This document shows positions 8,930-17,520 of a stretch of 64,000 bases of DNA, piece after piece. Below the pieces are notes generated by a model that was given only the letters and a program-made list of their open reading frames with translations, did no database searches and was not told the origin of the DNA. This stretch comes from DATEDA01 sp963820965. GTDB lineage: Bacteria > Pseudomonadota > Gammaproteobacteria > Burkholderiales > SG8-39. The position numbers and the translations under genes were made by a program. The stretch's first letter is position 1, and every line of letters starts with the position of its first letter. Where the stretch lies: NCBI GenBank assembly GCA_963820965.1, contig CAWGCC010000010.1, positions 81,662 through 145,661 of the forward strand. Direction: 5' to 3'.

Positions 8930-9163
8930 ATGGCCAGGTCATACTCCGTCGCCGAAGCACGCGATCAGCTCACCAGCCTGATCCGGCGCGCCGAGGAAGG
9001 CGAGACCGTTACCGTTACGCGGCGCGGCAAGCCGGTTGTGCGCGTGATGTCCGAGGAGGCGTACCGGAAGCTTCTCCGCCGGAAACGCCGGATCGACTGG
9101 GGCGCGATCCAGATCGACACCCGCGGCTTCAAGTTCGATCGGGAGGAGGCCAATGCCCGGTAG
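8930..9163 (+). CDS. Phd/YefM-family antitoxin
   Basis: A 77-residue antitoxin. The N-terminal DNA-binding half reads SYSVAEARDQLTSLIRRAEEGE, followed by the family motif VTRRGKPVVRV at about residues 34-44. The C-terminal tail (WGAIQIDTRGFKFDREEA) would wrap the toxin. ATG 8930 is used because a strong GGAGGGGG precedes it; an earlier in-frame ATG at 8897 lies inside the promoter. The gene overlaps the PIN toxin start by 11 bases, indicating coupled translation. It neutralises the PIN RNase and is expected to repress the operon. Confidence 0.9.
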   Translation: MARSYSVAEARDQLTSLIRRAEEGETVTVTRRGKPVVRVMSEEAYRKLLRRKRRIDWGAIQIDTRGFKFDREEANAR

Positions 9164-9617
9164 CTTCTTTCTCGACTCGAACGTGCTCATCTACGGTTTC
9201 TCGGGCGGCGAGCTCGAGAAGCAGCGGATCGCGCGCGAACTTTCCGAGTCGGAGGGCGCGTATGTCAGCACGCAGGTGCTGAGCGAGATCGGCACCGTCC
9301 TGATCCGCAAGTTCGGCTTCCCCGTCGGGGAGGCCCGCGCGCGGGTCGCGAGCATCGCGGCGGCGTGCGACGTGGTAGTCGTGACGCCTCCGCTTATCCT
9401 CGACGCGTTCCGGATCGCCGAGCGGTATCGCATCAGTCTCCACGATGCCCAGATCGTGTCCGCGGCACTGGCTTGCGGGGCCGGGAGGCTCTACTCGGAG
9501 GATCTTCACCACGGGCTCGCCATCGACGGGCTCGCGATCGTCTCGCCGTTCGGTGCACGCGCGCGGGAGCCGACCCCGCGTTACGCCGCCCGCCCGCGAC
9601 TTCGCCGGGCGGCGTAG
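9153..9617 (+). CDS. vapC: PIN-domain ribonuclease toxin (VapC-like)
   Basis: A 154-residue PIN protein. The acidic metal-binding residues are present: D8 in FLDSNVLIY, the Glu in TQVLSEIG (about 45), the Asp in SLHDAQIV and the Asp in LYSEDLHHG. PIN toxins cleave RNA in a Mg-dependent way when freed from antitoxin. The last 20 or so residues (from about PFGAR, rich in Arg and Pro) extend past the usual end of the fold and may be a drifted tail. It is cotranscribed with the Phd-type antitoxin. Confidence 0.9.
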   Translation: MPGSFFLDSNVLIYGFSGGELEKQRIARELSESEGAYVSTQVLSEIGTVLIRKFGFPVGEARARVASIAAACDVVVVTPPLILDAFRIAERYRISLHDAQIVSAALACGAGRLYSEDLHHGLAIDGLAIVSPFGARAREPTPRYAARPRLRRAA

Positions 9618-9632
9618 CTTCCGGAGCCTTCC

Positions 9633-10922
9633 GTGCCCGACCGCAAATTCGGCTTCGAGACCCTCGCGCTCCACGCCGGGCAGATCCCCGACGCGGCCAC
9701 CGGTGCGCGTGCGGCGCCGATCTACCAGACGACCTCGTTCGTCTTCGACTCCGCCGAGCACGCGGCGAGCCTCTTCAACCTGCAGACCTTCGGCAACGTC
9801 TACTCGCGGATCTCGAACCCGACCGTCGCGGTGCTCGAGGAGCGCATGGCGGCGCTCGAGGGCGGTCGCGTCGCGCTCGCGACCGCCACCGGCCAGGCCG
9901 CCGAGGCGGTGGCGTTCATGACCTTGCTCGAGGCGGGCGATCACGCGGTCTCCGCGGCGACGCTCTACGGCGGCACTCATACGCTGCTCGGGGTGAACCT
10001 GAAGAAGCTCGGCATCGAAGTCACGTTCGTCGATCCCGAAGACCCGGAGAACTTCGCCCGTGCGATCAGGCCGAGCACCAGGCTGCTATACGCCGAGACG
10101 CTCGGGAACCCGTCGATCAACGTCGTCGACATCGCGGCGATCGGGGCGGTCGCGCGCGCGGCGGGCGTGCCGTTCGTGGTCGACAACACCGTGCCCTCGC
10201 CCTATCTCTGCCGGCCGCTCGAGCATGGCGCCGACATCGTCGTGCACTCGGCGACGAAGTACATCGGCGGCCACGGCACGACCATGGGCGGCTTGATCGT
10301 CGACTCGGGCAAGTTCCCCTGGGGGAACGGGAAATTCCCGGGTATGACGACGCCGTCGCAGGGCTACCACGGGGTGATCTTCCACGAGACCTTCGGCGAC
10401 TTCGGGTTCACGATGCGCTGCCGGATGGAGACGATGCGCACCTACGGCCCGGCGCTCTCGCCGTTCAACGCCTGGCTGCTGGTGCAGGGACTCGAGACGC
10501 TCCCGCTCCGCATGGAGCGCCACTGCGCGAACGCGCTCGCGGTGGCGAAGTTCCTCGCGGAGCATCCGCAGGTCACGTGGGTGAACTACCCTGGCCTGCC
10601 CGACAACAAGCACTACCCCCTCGTCCGCAAGTACATGCCGAAGGGCGCGAGCGGGCTGCTCTCGTTCGGCATCAAGGGCGGCACGGCTGCGGGCGAGAGA
10701 TTCATCGACGCCGCGACCTTCATGAGCCATCTCGCCAACATCGGCGACGCGAAGACGCTCGTGATCCATCCCGCGTCGACGACGCACCGCCAGATGTCCG
10801 AGGAGGACCAGGCGAAGGCGGGCGTCACGCCCGATATGATCCGCGTGTCGGTGGGGCTCGAGACGCTGGACGACATCCTGTGGGACATCGACCAGGCGCT
10901 GCACGCGGCCGTTGACGCTTAG
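9633..10922 (+). CDS. metY: O-acetylhomoserine (O-succinylhomoserine) sulfhydrylase
   Basis: A 429-residue PLP enzyme of the Cys/Met-metabolism family. The PLP-binding lysine is K209 in HSATKYIGGHG. The segments YSRISNPTV, ATATGQAAE and VVDNTVPSP are characteristic of MetY, which makes homocysteine directly from O-acetylhomoserine and sulfide in the cytoplasm. The start is a GTG at 9633 with GGAG 8 bases before it. It follows the TA pair on the same strand but is probably independently expressed. Substrate preference (acetyl versus succinyl) is not visible. Confidence 0.93.
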   Translation: MPDRKFGFETLALHAGQIPDAATGARAAPIYQTTSFVFDSAEHAASLFNLQTFGNVYSRISNPTVAVLEERMAALEGGRVALATATGQAAEAVAFMTLLEAGDHAVSAATLYGGTHTLLGVNLKKLGIEVTFVDPEDPENFARAIRPSTRLLYAETLGNPSINVVDIAAIGAVARAAGVPFVVDNTVPSPYLCRPLEHGADIVVHSATKYIGGHGTTMGGLIVDSGKFPWGNGKFPGMTTPSQGYHGVIFHETFGDFGFTMRCRMETMRTYGPALSPFNAWLLVQGLETLPLRMERHCANALAVAKFLAEHPQVTWVNYPGLPDNKHYPLVRKYMPKGASGLLSFGIKGGTAAGERFIDAATFMSHLANIGDAKTLVIHPASTTHRQMSEEDQAKAGVTPDMIRVSVGLETLDDILWDIDQALHAAVDA

Positions 10923-10929
10923 AACTTCC

Positions 10930-10970
10930 CGCGCAGAGGGCGCAGAGATCACGGCGATCGCGGAGAGAGA
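10930..10970 (+). repeat. Short GCAGAG/GATC-rich direct-repeat patch
   Basis: The gap between metY and the alcohol dehydrogenase starts with two CGCAGAG units followed by two GATC-containing units and GGAGAG. It looks like a short degenerate tandem repeat of intergenic type. The remaining 90 bases hold only the ribosome site of the next gene. Confidence 0.25.
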
Positions 10971-11059
10971 CTCGTGGAAGCCGGCGGTTGCCCGGGTGAG
11001 TCGAGGTTCACTTCGCCGCGGCCCGCTGCCTTTTCCGCGCCTCCCCCTTTGGAGGACCA

Positions 11060-12127
11060 ATGATCAGCTACGACGTCGTCGAACACGGCAAGCCGCTGCA
11101 GCGCGCGGTGAAGGAAACGCCGCGGCCGGAGCGCGCCGAGGTGCTGGTCCGGATCACGCGCTCGGGCGTGTGCCACTCGGACCTGCACATCTGGGACGGC
11201 TACTTCGATCTCGGCGGCGGCAAACGCTCCTACGTGAAGGACCGCGGCTGCGTGCCGCCGTTCACGCTCGGCCACGAGCCCTACGGCGTGGTCGAGGCGC
11301 TCGGCCCCGACGCCAGGGGCGTCGCGGTGGGCGCGAAAGGGATCGTGTACCCGTGGATCGGCTGCGGCGAGTGCGCGGTGTGCAAGGCCGGGCAGGACAA
11401 CTACTGCCTCGCGCAGCGCTTCGTCGGCGTGTTCCGGCCGGGCGCATACGCGTCGCACCTGCTCGTTCCCGACGCGAAATACCTCGTCGATGCGACAGGG
11501 GTCGACGAGGGTTTCGCCGCGACGCTCGCCTGCTCCGGCATCACCACCTACAGCGCGATCCGGAAGCTTCCCGCGCTCGACGAGCGCGACTGGGTCGTCG
11601 TGCTCGGCTGCGGCGGCCTCGGAATGATCGCGCTCTCGACTCTGCGTGCGCTCGGGATCGAGCGGGTGATCGCCTGCGACGTCGACGAGGGCAAGTTTGC
11701 GGCGGCGCGCGCGGCCGGGGCGCGCGAGACGGTGAACTCGCGCGACGCGCCGGCCGCCGTCGCGCAGATCCAGAAGCTCTCGGGCGGCGCGGTCGCCGGC
11801 GCGCTCGACTTCGTGGGCATGCCAGCCACCGCCAATCTCGGCATCGCCGTGCTGGCGAAAGGCGGCCGCTACGTTCTCTGCGGTCTCTTCGGCGGAGAGC
11901 TCACGATCTCGCTCCCCCCGATCGCCCAGCGCGCGATCGGCGTCGTCGGCTCCTACGTCGGCACGCTGCAGGAGCTGAAGGAGGTCGTGGCGCTGGCGCA
12001 GAATGGCAGGCTGAAGGCGACGCCGGTCGAGACGCGCCCGATCCGGGAAGTGAACCGCACCCTCGACGAGCTGAAGGCGGGCCGGATCGTCGGCCGCGTC
12101 GTGCTCGACGTCGATGAAACCGCCTGA
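11060..12127 (+). CDS. Zinc-dependent alcohol dehydrogenase (MDR family)
   Basis: A 355-residue medium-chain dehydrogenase. Catalytic zinc ligands C38 and H72 (GHEPYG) are present, with a third probably the Cys in LACSGITTY. Structural zinc cysteines are C102, C105, C108 and C116. The Rossmann glycines are in VLGCGGLGMIAL and an acidic residue follows at ACDVDE, favouring NAD. Family members oxidise primary alcohols reversibly. GGAGG lies 6 bases before the ATG. Its stop is 7 bases from the next gene's start, so it is probably cotranscribed with the gamma-glutamyltransferase gene. Confidence 0.9.
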   Translation: MISYDVVEHGKPLQRAVKETPRPERAEVLVRITRSGVCHSDLHIWDGYFDLGGGKRSYVKDRGCVPPFTLGHEPYGVVEALGPDARGVAVGAKGIVYPWIGCGECAVCKAGQDNYCLAQRFVGVFRPGAYASHLLVPDAKYLVDATGVDEGFAATLACSGITTYSAIRKLPALDERDWVVVLGCGGLGMIALSTLRALGIERVIACDVDEGKFAAARAAGARETVNSRDAPAAVAQIQKLSGGAVAGALDFVGMPATANLGIAVLAKGGRYVLCGLFGGELTISLPPIAQRAIGVVGSYVGTLQELKEVVALAQNGRLKATPVETRPIREVNRTLDELKAGRIVGRVVLDVDETA

Positions 12128-12133
12128 CCAGCG

Positions 12134-13726
12134 ATGAACTTCACGAACTGGACCTCCTCCTACCCGACCGCGCGCCGGCCGACGATGGCGGCGAACGTCG
12201 TCTCGACCTCGCAGCCGCTCGCCGCGCAGGCGGGTCTGCGGATGCTGCTCGAGGGCGGCAACGCGATGGACGCCGCGCTCGGCGCCGCGATCGCGCTGAC
12301 GGTCGTCGAGCCGATCTCGAACGGCATCGGGTCGGACCTCTTTGCCATCGTCTGGGACGGGAAGGACCTCGCCGGCCTCAACGCGTCGGGCCGCTCGCCG
12401 GCCGCGTGGACTCCCGAGTACTTCGCCGGCGAGACGGCGATGCCGACCCGCGGCTGGAACAGCGTGTCGGTGCCCGGCTGCGTGTCGGCGTGGGTCGAGC
12501 TGTCGGAGCGCTACGGCCAGCTGCCGTTCGAGAAGCTGTTCGAGCCCGCGATCGAGTACGCCTTCAATGGCTATCTCGTGTCGCCGTTCGTCGCGCAGCG
12601 TTGGGAGCAGCAGGTGCCCGAGCTCAAGAACCAGCCGGGGTTCGCGTATGCCTTCCTGCCGGCTGGCCGCGCGCCGCGCGCCGGCGAGCGCTTCGTGTTG
12701 CGCGACGCCGCCGGCACGCTCGAGCTGATCGCCGAAACGCGCGGCAAGGCCTTTTACGAGGGCGAGCTCGCGGGGCGGATCGAAGCGTACGCGGCGGCGT
12801 GCGACGGGGCGCTGACCCGCGACGATCTCGCCGCGCATACGAACGACTGGGTCAGGACGATCAGCCAGGACTACCGCGGCTACACGGTGCACGAGATCCC
12901 GCCGAACGCCCAGGGCATCGTCTGCCTCATGGCGCTCGGGATGCTGTCGCACTTCGATGTGGCGCGCGCCCCGGTCGACTCGCCGGACAGCCTGCATCTC
13001 CAGATCGAGGCGGTGAAGCTCGCGTTCGCCGACGCGCGGGCGTACGTCGCGGATCCCGCGGCGATGGCCGAGGTGAAGCACTCGCACCTGCTCGAGCCCG
13101 CCTACCTCGCCGGGCGCGCGAAGCTCATCGACATGAAGCGCGCCCAGGATTTCGGCCACGGGCCGCCGCCCCATGGCGGGACGATCTATCTCACCGCCGC
13201 CGACGCCGAAGGCCTGATGGTGTCGCTGATCCAGTCGAACTTCATGGGCTTCGGCTCGGGCGTGGTCGTGCCGGGCACCGCCATCAGCCTGCAGAATCGC
13301 GGCTCGGGATTCGTGCTCGAGCCGGACCATCCGAACCGGGTCGCGCCGCGGAAGCGCCCTTACCACACCATCATCCCGGGCTTCGTGACGAAGAACGGCG
13401 TCCCGGTGATGAGCTTCGGCCTCATGGGCGGCGCCATGCAGCCCCAGGGCCACACCCAGCTCATGGTGCGGATGATCGACTACGGCCAGAGCCCGCAGAC
13501 CGCGATCGACGGCCCGCGCTTCCGCGTGACGGCCGGTCTCGACGTGAATCTCGAGCGCGCGTTCCCCCCGGCGACGGTGAGGGAACTATCGCGGCGCGGC
13601 CACCGCATCGTCGAGCTGCCCGCCGGCTACATGGATTTCGGGTGTGCGCAGATCGCCCTGCGCGTCGACGGCGGGTACGTGGCCGCGTCGGATCCGCGGC
13701 GCGATTCGCTCGCGGTAGGGTTCTAG
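12134..13726 (+). CDS. Gamma-glutamyltransferase family Ntn-hydrolase
   Basis: A 530-residue GGT-like proenzyme. The autocleavage and nucleophile threonine is predicted to be T350 in HGGTIYLT, giving a large chain of about 349 residues and a small chain of about 181. GGNAMDAALGAA at the N-terminus and FGLMGGAMQPQGH in the small chain are diagnostic. No signal peptide is seen, so unlike classic periplasmic GGT it probably acts in the cytoplasm, as do many catabolic GGT-like hydrolases. It is cotranscribed with the upstream alcohol dehydrogenase. Substrate unknown. Confidence 0.9.
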   Translation: MNFTNWTSSYPTARRPTMAANVVSTSQPLAAQAGLRMLLEGGNAMDAALGAAIALTVVEPISNGIGSDLFAIVWDGKDLAGLNASGRSPAAWTPEYFAGETAMPTRGWNSVSVPGCVSAWVELSERYGQLPFEKLFEPAIEYAFNGYLVSPFVAQRWEQQVPELKNQPGFAYAFLPAGRAPRAGERFVLRDAAGTLELIAETRGKAFYEGELAGRIEAYAAACDGALTRDDLAAHTNDWVRTISQDYRGYTVHEIPPNAQGIVCLMALGMLSHFDVARAPVDSPDSLHLQIEAVKLAFADARAYVADPAAMAEVKHSHLLEPAYLAGRAKLIDMKRAQDFGHGPPPHGGTIYLTAADAEGLMVSLIQSNFMGFGSGVVVPGTAISLQNRGSGFVLEPDHPNRVAPRKRPYHTIIPGFVTKNGVPVMSFGLMGGAMQPQGHTQLMVRMIDYGQSPQTAIDGPRFRVTAGLDVNLERAFPPATVRELSRRGHRIVELPAGYMDFGCAQIALRVDGGYVAASDPRRDSLAVGF

Positions 13727-13753
13727 GTCCCGCCCTCAAGTCAAGGAGAAGAG

Positions 13754-14461
13754 ATGCGTCGCTCGGTCTGGATCGTCCTTGCCGCGCTGCTCGCTGCCGG
13801 CTGCGCCACGCAACCCGATACCACGGAGAAATCCGGCGCGCTGCCGGGGCTCCTCCCCGGCTCGTCGGTGGAGGCCTCCGGCTTCCTGGGCGACTACGGC
13901 CAGCTCCGGAAGGTGTCGGGCCGGCTGGACACGTGGCAATGGGTGAAGACCGGCGTGGACTGGAGGCCCTACACGAAGCTCTTCATCGAGCCGGTCGAGG
14001 TCTGGATCAACCCGCGCGGCGCCTACCCAGGGATCGAGCCCGGTCTGTACAAGAGGATGGTCGACGAGTTTCGCCAGCAGGTCACGCAGGAGTTCCGCGC
14101 CGGCGGCTACCAGGTCGTCGACCAGCCGGGCCCGGGCGTGCTCAAGCTGCACTTCGCGCTCACCGGCGTGACGCCCGAGCGACCGGGCCTCACGCCGCTC
14201 GACGTGTTGCCGATCAAGATCGCGATCGACGCCGCACGGTATGCGACCGGAACCGACAAGACCGTCATCGCGATCTCGGGAGAGGCCGAGGTGCTCGACG
14301 GGGTGACCGGCGAGCGCCTCTTCGCGCAGGTCACGACGCGCAAGGACGTGCACCTCTTCATCGGCCGCCAGGTCACCTGGGACGACGTTCGCGATGGCGC
14401 GGCCGGGTGGGCGACGCAGGCGCGCGCGCTGCTCGACAAGGCGCGTGGCGTCTCGCGCTAG
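13754..14461 (+). CDS. DUF3313 family lipoprotein
   Basis: A 235-residue protein with a lipoprotein signal peptide ending in LAAGC17, so it should be lipid-anchored in the envelope. The mature part follows the DUF3313 pattern: FLGDYGQL, then a WVKTGVDWRPYTKLFIEPVE strand, a helical segment around LYKRMVDEFRQQV and a C-terminal GEAEVLDGVTGE. Function of the family is not known. AAGGAG lies 8-10 bases before the ATG. It follows the GGT gene by 27 bases. Confidence 0.85.
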   Translation: MRRSVWIVLAALLAAGCATQPDTTEKSGALPGLLPGSSVEASGFLGDYGQLRKVSGRLDTWQWVKTGVDWRPYTKLFIEPVEVWINPRGAYPGIEPGLYKRMVDEFRQQVTQEFRAGGYQVVDQPGPGVLKLHFALTGVTPERPGLTPLDVLPIKIAIDAARYATGTDKTVIAISGEAEVLDGVTGERLFAQVTTRKDVHLFIGRQVTWDDVRDGAAGWATQARALLDKARGVSR

Positions 14462-14501
14462 CCGAGCGTACCATCGCGCGCGACGCCTTCCGGAGCGCAG
14501 C

Positions 14502-14576
14502 ATGCAGCCGTCCCTGCCGCGGATGAAGCACGGCGCGACGCCGGACGAGATCCATTACGTCAACGTTCCTGCCTGA
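14502..14576 (+). CDS. Possible 24-residue ORF
   Basis: ATG at 14502 follows a GGAG and encodes a 24-residue peptide ending DEIHYVNVPA, closing 11 bases before the next gene's start. No family is recognised. It may be a remnant or chance. Confidence 0.2.
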   Translation: MQPSLPRMKHGATPDEIHYVNVPA

Positions 14577-14587
14577 GGGAGCAAACC

Positions 14588-15061
14588 ATGCCCAAGTTCC
14601 ACAACCCATCGACCGTCGCCGACCCGATCGGCACCTACAGCCATGGCGTCGAGGTCCCGCCGAACGCTCGCTGGCTCCACGTCGCCGGACAGATCGGGCT
14701 GCGAAAGGACGGCACCCTTCCCGTCACGGTCGAGGAGCAGACCGAGGTCGCGTGGCAGAACATCGTAGCGATCCTCGGGGCGGCGGGGATGGAGGTCACC
14801 GACCTCGTCAAGATCACGCAATACCTGACGCGCCTCGACCACTTCCCGCGGTACGCCGCGACGCGCGCGAAGTTCCTGGCCGGACACCGGCCGGCTTCGA
14901 CCGGCCTCATCATCAGCTCGCTCGTGCGGCCGGAGTACCTCGTCGAGGTCGAGGCGATCGCGGCGAAAGCGGCGGCGCCCGCGGCGAAAGCGGCGGCGCC
15001 CGCAGCGAAGGCAGCGAAGCGGCCGGCGCGCAAGGCAGCCAAGCGCAAGAAGCGCGGTTAG
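14588..15061 (+). CDS. Rid-family (YjgF/UK114-like) protein with Lys/Ala-rich tail
   Basis: Residues 1-124 form an Rid domain (WLHVAGQIG, VAWQNIVAILGAAG, DLVKITQYL, VEVEAIA). RidA hydrolyses reactive enamines using an arginine in its PAR-S segment; here that stretch is PASTGL, so the catalytic Arg is missing, as in other Rid subfamilies. A tail of about 33 residues made of AAKAAAPAAK repeats and a KRPARKAAKRKKR end resembles histone H1-like or AlgP-type DNA-binding tails. The tail DNA contains a 21-base unit repeated in tandem (about 14960-15000). A GAGGGAG lies just before the ATG. Confidence 0.85.
   Translation: MPKFHNPSTVADPIGTYSHGVEVPPNARWLHVAGQIGLRKDGTLPVTVEEQTEVAWQNIVAILGAAGMEVTDLVKITQYLTRLDHFPRYAATRAKFLAGHRPASTGLIISSLVRPEYLVEVEAIAAKAAAPAAKAAAPAAKAAKRPARKAAKRKKRG
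14960..15001 (+). repeat. Tandem 21-base repeat encoding AKAAAPA units
   Basis: Two consecutive copies of a 21-base GC-rich unit, then a degenerate third, encode the Ala/Lys tail of the Rid-family protein. Slippage at this repeat would change tail length in frame. Confidence 0.7.
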
Positions 15062-15195
15062 CCCGCGGATCATCATCCCATCCTCCTCCCCGAGGAAGGG
15101 TGCGCGAAGTTCCGGGTGGAGCGCTTTCGCGCGGTCGCGAAGGCGGAAGCATCAAGGCCGACCGACGATACTGGCGTCTTATCGAGGAGGGGACC

Positions 15196-15627
15196 ATGAA
15201 TGCACGCTCGGGCCTTCGGGTAACGATTGTCCTTGCCGCCCTGGCCGGCACCGCCCAGGATCTTGCGGCGCAGGGCAAGCTGCCGGAAAAGATGACCGGG
15301 ACCTGGGCTTCCAATGCGCCGACTCAAGGCGGCGCGAGAGGCGCGTTGGGGGGCACCTGGTCGGTTCTCATCGCGGAGCAGAAGCCCGACGGGTCGATCG
15401 CGGGCAAGGCCACCTGGGAGGGCGGGAGACTTTGCGCGATGAACGACGAGCCGATGACCGGTCGCTTCGACGGGACCGAGCTGAGGATGGCGGTCACGTT
15501 CCAGAACAAGTTCCCGAACGCGGGCTGCAGCAAGGCGAACCTCGTGCTCAGGAAAACGGGCGAGGGCAACACTTTCGAAGGTGAACTCCGCGGGTCGGGA
15601 ATAAGGATGACGCTCGGTTCGCCTTGA
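15196..15627 (+). CDS. Small secreted protein, unknown function
   Basis: A 143-residue protein with a plausible Sec signal peptide (hydrophobic LRVTIVLAALAGTA, cleavage near LAAQG). The mature part is beta-rich (GTWSVLIAEQ, GSIAGKATWEGG, LRMAVTFQNKF) with two cysteines (about 78 and 109), suggesting a small beta-barrel or sandwich in the periplasm. GGAGGGG lies 5 bases before the ATG. I recognise no family. The 134 bases before it hold nothing else obvious. Confidence 0.7.
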   Translation: MNARSGLRVTIVLAALAGTAQDLAAQGKLPEKMTGTWASNAPTQGGARGALGGTWSVLIAEQKPDGSIAGKATWEGGRLCAMNDEPMTGRFDGTELRMAVTFQNKFPNAGCSKANLVLRKTGEGNTFEGELRGSGIRMTLGSP

Positions 15628-15707
15628 CCGCGTCCGGTCGCTGAACACCTGCGGCGAATGCCAACCGGTCTCGGCTGACCGGCTCCGGCGTCGCCGGGTA
15701 CTGATCG

Positions 15708-17444
15708 CTACAGCGGTGTGACGCGGGCGTGCAGCACGGCCGCCTGGCCACCGCGCGTGGCCGCGAGGCAGCGCCGGATTGCCGCCGGCACGGCTTCCGG
15801 GTCCTCGACGAGCTCGCCGTAGGCGCCAGCCGCCTCGGCGATCTTCGCGAAGTTCATGTCGGGCGCGAGCAGCGCCTCGTACTCGTTCGTCGACTGCGCC
15901 TCGCCGTCCGGGTACACGCGCAGCGTCGCCTCCTTCACCGCCGCCCAGCCCGAGTTGTCGAGCACGACGGTGAAGATCGGGAGCCGGTACTGCTTCGCCA
16001 CCGCGTAGACCGACGCCGGGTTGCAGAAGTAGAAGCTGCCGTCGCCGCAGACCTGCACCACGGTGCGATCCGGCCGCGCTAGCTTCACCCCGAGGGCCGT
16101 CCCGCCGGAGAAGCCGAGACCGCCGCCCGCGAGCCCCACGACCGTGCCCGGCGTGGCGCGCGGGATCTGGTTGAACACGGCGAGCGCGTTGCGGATCGCC
16201 TCGTTCACGAGGATGTCATCGGGCCCGATCGCGCGGCCGATCTCGGCGCAGAGGTATTGCGGGTTGATCTTCCCGGGCACGCCCTTGTCGGCGGCGAGCT
16301 TCGCGAGCGCCGCCTTCCGCGCCGCATGCTCGGCCGCCAGCGCCTCGACCCGCTTCCCGGCCGCCGCGCGGAACGCCGGCGTCGCCTTCGCCTTCACTGC
16401 CGCGAGCAACTGCTCGAGGATCCGCCGGCTCGCGCCCTGGATCCTCAGGTTCGCCGCGAAGTCCCACATCGGGAACCCCTGCTTGACGACGTCGACGTCG
16501 ATCTGCGCCCAGAACGTGGCCGGGTTCTCCGGCGTGTCCTTGGGGATCCACGGCACGTCGACGTCGAGCAGGATGCCGAGATCGGCCTCGGCAACGTGCT
16601 TGCCCGGAACGAAGCCGGCGCAGCACGGCGAATCGGCCGGGATGTTGAGGTGCAGCGGGTTGAACTCCAGCACGCGGATGCCCGCGAGCCGCGCGAGCTC
16701 GTCGAGGCGCGCGGGCGTCGCGGTGTCGCGGCCCGCATACGCGGTGACGAGGAGCGGGTTCTTGGCCGCGATCAGTCGGTCGGCGAGCAACTCGATCGCT
16801 TGCGGGTCGGCGCCGCCCGCCTCGGCCGCGCCGAACCGCTCCGGCGGGAACGAGCGCACGGCGCTCTCGGCCCAGGTCTCGGCGAGCGTCTCGCGCGGGA
16901 GCATCAGGTACACCGGCCCCCGCGGATCGCTCTGCATCATCGTGTGCGCGCGGCGCAGCACCTCCTTCGCGACCACGCCCGACGGCAGCGAATATTCCCA
17001 TTTCACGTACGGCCGCACGATGCTCGCCTGGTCGTACGGGTCCTGCACGAAATGCACGTAGGTGTCGCGCGAGCCGGTGAGCTCGCCGCGCTGCGTGAAC
17101 GGCGCGCGGCCCGCCATCAGCAGCAGCGGCGTCCGGCCGCGGTAGACGTTGTGCATCGCGACCGCCGAGTTGCCGGTGCCGACGTCGACGTGGACCAGCA
17201 CGCCCTGTCCGCGCCCGGTCATCATCGCGTAGCCGGCGGCCATGTGGACAGCCACGTTCTCGTGCGGGCAGAGGATCGTCTTCGGGAAGGCGCGGCCGGT
17301 CCGGCGCCAGCGCGCCATCTCCTCGATGAGCGGTGCGTGGTCGGTGCCGAGATTGCAGAAGAGATAGTCGATCCCGAGCTCGGTCAGGCCCTCGAGGAAG
17401 TAGTGTGCGGTGGAGTTCAGCCTGACTTGCGGCGATTGGTCCAT
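15708..17444 (-). CDS. Thiamine-diphosphate-requiring enzyme (IlvB-like)
   Basis: A 578-residue ThDP enzyme. Catalytic E62 is present in CPHENVAVHMAAGYA and the Mg-ThDP motif is CGDGSFYFCNP with VVLDNSGW (about 466-500). It differs from IlvB in central-domain motifs (FNPLHLNIPADSPCCAGF, DVDVPWIPKD) and belongs to a clade often annotated only as ThDP-requiring protein; the reaction is unknown. The ATG at 17444 with GAGG just before it is preferred; the frame stays open 33 codons further. It is divergent from an amidase gene 76 bases away, so the two may share control and act on related carboxylic-acid or amide substrates. Confidence 0.87.
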   Translation of the reverse strand: MDQSPQVRLNSTAHYFLEGLTELGIDYLFCNLGTDHAPLIEEMARWRRTGRAFPKTILCPHENVAVHMAAGYAMMTGRGQGVLVHVDVGTGNSAVAMHNVYRGRTPLLLMAGRAPFTQRGELTGSRDTYVHFVQDPYDQASIVRPYVKWEYSLPSGVVAKEVLRRAHTMMQSDPRGPVYLMLPRETLAETWAESAVRSFPPERFGAAEAGGADPQAIELLADRLIAAKNPLLVTAYAGRDTATPARLDELARLAGIRVLEFNPLHLNIPADSPCCAGFVPGKHVAEADLGILLDVDVPWIPKDTPENPATFWAQIDVDVVKQGFPMWDFAANLRIQGASRRILEQLLAAVKAKATPAFRAAAGKRVEALAAEHAARKAALAKLAADKGVPGKINPQYLCAEIGRAIGPDDILVNEAIRNALAVFNQIPRATPGTVVGLAGGGLGFSGGTALGVKLARPDRTVVQVCGDGSFYFCNPASVYAVAKQYRLPIFTVVLDNSGWAAVKEATLRVYPDGEAQSTNEYEALLAPDMNFAKIAEAAGAYGELVEDPEAVPAAIRRCLAATRGGQAAVLHARVTPL

Positions 17445-17466
17445 CTGATCCTCATCCAGCGAGCGC

Positions 17467-17496
17467 TTCACGCTACGGGGGGAGCCGCATGATAAT
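17467..17496 (+). promoter_or_regulatory. Putative sigma-70 promoter for the amidase gene
   Basis: TTCACG (17467-17472) and GATAAT (17491-17496) are separated by 18 bases and lie 25 bases before the amidase ATG, in the space between divergent genes. Confidence 0.35.
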
Positions 17497-17520
17497 GCCT
17501 GGGCTAAGATCGTCGGACAA

